Shown here piece after piece: positions 61,385 through 64,000 of a stretch of DNA of 64,000 bases. The DNA comes from JBJXGV01 sp046160485 (GTDB lineage Bacteria; Orphanbacterota; Orphanbacteria; JBJXGV01): NCBI GenBank assembly GCA_046160485.1, contig JBJXGV010000036.1, positions 124,001-188,000 on the forward strand, read 5' to 3'. Within the stretch, counting starts at the first letter, position 1, and every line of letters starts with the position of its first letter. A program made the translations under genes and the position numbers. Under the pieces are notes generated by a model. That model saw only the letters and a list, made by a program, of their open reading frames with translations, made no database searches and was not told the origin of the DNA.

Positions 61385-61653
61385 TTGCGGAACGCCTTGT
61401 GTTCCGCCTCGTACTCGCTGCCGAAGAGCGTGTCGCTCGTCTCGACCTCGATGACGACGATGCGGCCGTCGGCTTCGGCGCGGATGTCGGGGACGGCGCC
61501 TTCGATCGGCTCGGGTGCGGGGAAGCCTTCGAGTTCCGCAGAGACGCGGTAGCCCTTCGCCGCGTACTCGCGCGCGAGGATCGCGACCATCCGGTCATGC
61601 CGCACTTGCAATGGAGCGGATCGTTCCACGTGCGGAGTGGCTTGCTTGGCCAT
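61333..61653 (-). CDS. Small PD-(D/E)XK-like hypothetical protein
   Basis: 106 aa, ATG 61653 with AAAGGAG upstream. After a basic helix (HDRMVAILAREYAAKGYRV) comes VPDIRAEADGRIVVIEVET, which looks like the Asp and Glu strands of a PD-(D/E)XK nuclease core, but the lysine position is Glu (EVE). The C-terminal helix is charged. Nuclease activity is doubtful; it might be a degenerate or structural member. It lies four bases after an MDR dehydrogenase and overlaps the ABC gene, so it is part of the operon. Confidence 0.65.
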   Translation of the reverse strand: MAKQATPHVERSAPLQVRHDRMVAILAREYAAKGYRVSAELEGFPAPEPIEGAVPDIRAEADGRIVVIEVETSDTLFGSEYEAEHKAFRKWKEHDPKTHDYKMVIA

Positions 61654-61657
61654 CGCG

Positions 61658-62707
61658 CTAGCTCCTTTCTCCCGGGCGAACCACGATCTTGAGCGCTTCG
61701 CGGTCTTCCATCGTCGCGAAGGCGGCGTTGATGTGCTCGAGGTCGAATTCGTGCGTGAAGAGATGCTCGACGGGAATCTCGCGCGACGCGATGAGCGCAA
61801 GCGCCGTGCGCATGTGCTCCGGCGTGTGGTGAAAGACCGAGATGATGTTCATCTCGTGGTAGTGAAGCTTATAGGTGTCGACCTTCACGTAGGTGCCGCG
61901 CTCGCAGCCGCCGAAGAGATTGACGGTGCCGCCCTTTCGCACGATCGACATCGCGCGCTCCCAGATCTCGGGAATACCGACCGCTTCGATGACGACGTCG
62001 ACGCCGCGCCGTTCGTCCGTGAGGTCGCGGATCGTAGTTTCCATCGAGGGGATTTCGCCGGCGGAGAGCACGTAGTCGGCGCCGAGCGCGCGTGCGCGTT
62101 CGAGCTTCTCGGTGTTGCGGCCAACGACGATCGTGCGCGCGCCGCGCCGCCGCGCGAGCGCCGCGAACATCAGTCCGATCGGACCTGCGCCGATGATCGC
62201 CACCGTGTCACCCGGCTCGACCTGCGTGCGCTCGAAGCCGTGGAGTACGCACGCGAGCGGCTCGGAGAGCGCCGCGTCCTCGTCGCTGACGCCATCCGGG
62301 ATCGGATGAAGATTGCGCGCCACGATCGCTGCCGGAATCTTGATGAACTCGGCGTACGCGCCGTTGAGAAACTCGAGGTTCTCGCAAAGATTGAGGCGGC
62401 CCTTCTTGCAGTAGAAACAGTCGCCGCACGGTGCGGAGTTCGCGGCGACGACGCGCATCCCCGGCTTGAAGTTGGTCACGCCTGCGCCGACCGCTTCGAT
62501 GACTCCAGCGAACTCGTGGCCGAAGAGCGACGGGATCTCGCGAATGATCGGGTGAGCGCCGCGGACGAACGTCTTCAGATCGGTACCGCACGTCAGCGCC
62601 GTCTTGACCCGGACGAGCACCTCGCCGGCTTCAGGATAGGGAACGGCGATCTCCTCGACGCGCACGTCGCGCGCGCCGTAAAAGAGAGCAGCCTTCATCA
62701 TCTTCAC
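61658..62707 (-). CDS. Zinc-dependent MDR dehydrogenase 2 (threonine/sorbitol dehydrogenase-like)
   Basis: 349-aa medium-chain dehydrogenase. Catalytic zinc region: CGTD (Cys near 40) and GHEFAG (His-Glu). Structural zinc cysteines are in CGDCFYCKKGRLNLC. Coenzyme motif GAGPIGLMFAALARRRG. A substrate such as a polyol, threonine or sugar alcohol is likely; exact one unknown. GTG 62707 overlaps the upstream gene as GTGA and has GAGGAG seven bases before; ATGs at 62701 and 62698 are alternatives. Confidence 0.87.
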   Translation of the reverse strand: MKMMKAALFYGARDVRVEEIAVPYPEAGEVLVRVKTALTCGTDLKTFVRGAHPIIREIPSLFGHEFAGVIEAVGAGVTNFKPGMRVVAANSAPCGDCFYCKKGRLNLCENLEFLNGAYAEFIKIPAAIVARNLHPIPDGVSDEDAALSEPLACVLHGFERTQVEPGDTVAIIGAGPIGLMFAALARRRGARTIVVGRNTEKLERARALGADYVLSAGEIPSMETTIRDLTDERRGVDVVIEAVGIPEIWERAMSIVRKGGTVNLFGGCERGTYVKVDTYKLHYHEMNIISVFHHTPEHMRTALALIASREIPVEHLFTHEFDLEHINAAFATMEDREALKIVVRPGERS

Positions 62708-63783
62708 TCTGAGTCTCCTCGTGTTGCGGATTCCCGCGCGCTGGGTCGCGCGCCGGGACGGAGCATGATCTTCAAGCCTTCGCCGCGCATCGCCATTTCG
62801 AATGCACGCTGTGTCTCTTCGAGCGGCAAGCGATGAGAGATCAGATCCTCGACGAGGATCGTTCGATTCGACAAGAGCGACAGCGCCGTAGCGTAACCGT
62901 CGGGGCCGGGCGAATAACTCCCGTACAAAATAACCTCGCGATAGTACACGAGCGATAGCGGCAGGGCCACGGAAGAGTCGGCGGGCGACGCCGCGAAGAG
63001 GCAGATCGCCCCCGCGTCACGCACGAGGGCGACGGCTTCGGCGGCGAGCGACCCGCGCCCGGCGCAGAGAACCGCCCCGTCGGCTCCGCGCCCGGCGGTT
63101 TCGGCCCGCACGAACTCGCTGAGCGCGTCGTCGCCCGGCGCGAACGCGGCAACGACCGACGAGCGGGCGGCGGCGCGGCGTTCCTCGATCGGCTCGACGC
63201 CGACCACGCGCGCGCCGGCGTACCGCGAGATGAGGCGCGCGAAGAGAATCCCCATCGGGCCGAGCCCGTAGACGACCGCCAAATCGCCGGGGCGGAGATT
63301 CAGCCGCGGCATCGCCTTGAGCGCGCACGCGATCGGCTCCATGAACGTCGCGGCCTCGAACGAAAGGGTGGGCGGAATAACGAACGCGGTCGTCGCGACG
63401 TGCGCGGAGGAGGCGACGAAGTACTCGGCGAACCCGCCCGGCGCGAGGTTCGACGCCTTAAACGTGCGGCACATCGAGAAATTGCCGTGCGCGCAGTAAT
63501 GGCACTCGAAGCACGGCGCGTGGTGCGCGACCACGACGCGGTCGCCCGGGGCGAAGCGATGCGGCGCGCCATCGGTCGGCGGGGGCGCTTCCTCGACGAT
63601 CCCGGCGACCTCGTGCCCGAGAACGTCGCCGCCGGCGCCGCGGCCGTGCGCGAATTTGGCGACGTCGGAGCCGCAGAGGCCGCACACATCGACGCGCACG
63701 AGAATTTCTCCCGGCGCGGGGGATGGGCGCGGCGTCTCCGCAACGCGGATCGTGTTCGGCGGATGGTAGCGAGCGGCTCGCAT
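62704..63783 (-). CDS. Zinc-dependent MDR dehydrogenase 1
   Basis: 359-aa medium-chain dehydrogenase from ATG 63783; TTG 63795 is in frame upstream and less likely. Catalytic zinc region CGLCGSD and GHEVAG; structural zinc cysteines in CFECHYCAHGNFSMC; coenzyme motif GLGPMGILFARLISR. It differs enough from its neighbour (shorter loops, different C-terminal half) that the two are not a recent duplication. They overlap by four bases and may form consecutive steps or a heteromeric enzyme. First gene of the minus-strand operon that runs to 57448. Confidence 0.87.
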   Translation of the reverse strand: MRAARYHPPNTIRVAETPRPSPAPGEILVRVDVCGLCGSDVAKFAHGRGAGGDVLGHEVAGIVEEAPPPTDGAPHRFAPGDRVVVAHHAPCFECHYCAHGNFSMCRTFKASNLAPGGFAEYFVASSAHVATTAFVIPPTLSFEAATFMEPIACALKAMPRLNLRPGDLAVVYGLGPMGILFARLISRYAGARVVGVEPIEERRAAARSSVVAAFAPGDDALSEFVRAETAGRGADGAVLCAGRGSLAAEAVALVRDAGAICLFAASPADSSVALPLSLVYYREVILYGSYSPGPDGYATALSLLSNRTILVEDLISHRLPLEETQRAFEMAMRGEGLKIMLRPGARPSARESATRGDSE

Positions 63784-63806
63784 CAGGTTTCCCAAGGGAC
63801 GCGGAG

Positions 63807-63812
63807 ACTATA
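63807..63812 (-). promoter_or_regulatory. -10 element upstream of the MDR operon
   Basis: TATAGT on the minus strand at 63812-63807, 24 bases before the ATG at 63783. No TTG -35 at the right spacing, so an activator may be needed. Confidence 0.35.
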
Positions 63813-63851
63813 ATGCGCGAGGGCGCCGCGCGCACCGATTTCTCCGTTCGC

Positions 63852-63872
63852 TCGCGAGTCGCGAGTCGCGAG
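63852..63872. repeat. Three tandem 7-bp repeats in a divergent control region
   Basis: Three perfect adjacent copies of TCGCGAG (63852-63858, 63859-63865, 63866-63872), each containing the palindrome TCGCGA. An 11-base direct repeat GGCGCCGCGCG lies on both sides (63822-63832 and 63872-63882). Confidence 0.55.
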
Positions 63873-63907
63873 GCGCCGCGCGTGGGGCGACTGCGCTCGT
63901 GGTTTGA

Positions 63908-63937
63908 TTGACCGCCCCTGAAGGCGGCCGGTACACT
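63908..63937 (+). promoter_or_regulatory. Promoter of the truncated gene at 63948
   Basis: TTGACC at 63908-63913, 18-bp spacer, TACACT at 63932-63937. Transcription would start only a few bases before the ATG at 63948. Confidence 0.45.
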
Positions 63938-63947
63938 GCGGCCGCTG

Positions 63948-64000
63948 ATGCGCTCCCTCCTCATGACGCCGCGTGTGTTCGCGGTCGCGCTCGTGTTCGC
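63948..64000 (+). CDS. Start of an exported protein, cut by the window edge
   Basis: Only 17 codons are present. The reading MRSLLMTPRVFAVALVF has a basic then hydrophobic character, as in a signal peptide. No ribosome site lies upstream. A second in-frame ATG at 63963 is possible. Function cannot be told. Confidence 0.35.
   Translation, partial: MRSLLMTPRVFAVALVF

Overview
The window is a dense, very GC-rich (strong G/C third-position bias) chromosomal segment of a Gram-negative bacterium. Outer-membrane genes (a TonB-dependent receptor, a DUF3078 barrel, an LpoB-type lipoprotein) coexist with a meso-DAP type peptidoglycan pathway. Two unrelated predicted exported enzymes end in the same FlgD-like/T9SS-like C-terminal domain, with the shared tail K-(A/I)-LLVR. 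This style, together with sulfatase-TPR proteins and fn3-like lipoproteins, is typical of the FCB superphylum and its neighbours, most like Candidatus Eisenbacteria; that lineage call is inference. I found no rRNA, tRNA, CRISPR array, insertion sequence or prophage.

Layout. 1-4.2 kb: 3-hydroxybutyryl-CoA dehydrogenase, an atypical crotonase, a small unknown protein and a secreted PQQ-type sugar dehydrogenase. 4.2-7.1 kb: divergent rluD-type pseudouridine synthase and comM/yifB. 7.4-11.7 kb: FecA-like TonB receptor, OB-fold lipoprotein and a secreted metallo-beta-lactamase-fold enzyme. 11.9-15.6 kb: an envelope group (LpoB, a COG3014-like lipoprotein, a glycine-rich membrane protein, DUF3078 barrel). 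15.7-22.6 kb (minus): a tightly overlapped propionyl-CoA operon (carboxyltransferase, biotin carboxylase, biotin carrier, methylmalonyl-CoA mutase large subunit, epimerase) ending in fructose-1,6-bisphosphatase. 22.9-24.5 kb: two of the three proton-translocating transhydrogenase subunits. 24.6-26.5 kb (minus): sulfatase-like/TPR membrane protein. 26.7-33.6 kb: a beta-oxidation operon (two thiolases, crotonase, acyl-CoA dehydrogenase) that also carries soluble transhydrogenase and an IPMDH-family dehydrogenase. 33.9-36.1 kb: DUF1579 and TlpA-like proteins. 36.2-54.4 kb: a complete dcw cluster from mraZ to ftsZ. 54.5-57.4 kb: rpmB, a glutaredoxin-like protein and a large lipoprotein. 57.4-63.8 kb (minus): a heterodimeric ABC exporter with a 63-aa protein between its halves, preceded by a small PD-(D/E)XK-like protein and two zinc MDR dehydrogenases. 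A truncated plus-strand gene starts at 63948.

How the genes fit together. Even-chain acyl-CoA oxidation (genes at 0-2 and 27-31 kb), propionyl-CoA to succinyl-CoA, fructose-bisphosphatase and two kinds of transhydrogenase suggest a heterotroph that burns fatty acids or amino acids and feeds propionyl-CoA into gluconeogenesis while balancing NADH and NADPH. Many gene pairs overlap by the four bases NTGA, so translational coupling is a house style.

Regulation. Several transcription units have a recognisable promoter: TTGAC-like -35, 17-19 bp spacer, and a -10 that is often TAGAGT or TAGACT instead of TATAAT. Convergent gene ends carry long GC hairpins without a T tract. The most unusual leads are a possible leaderless sulfatase-like gene, genes whose expected start has no ATG/GTG/TTG (rsmH, one ABC subunit), a crotonase missing one catalytic Glu, a 77-nt imperfect stem-loop after the glutaredoxin gene, and the mixed dehydrogenase/nuclease-fold/ABC operon.
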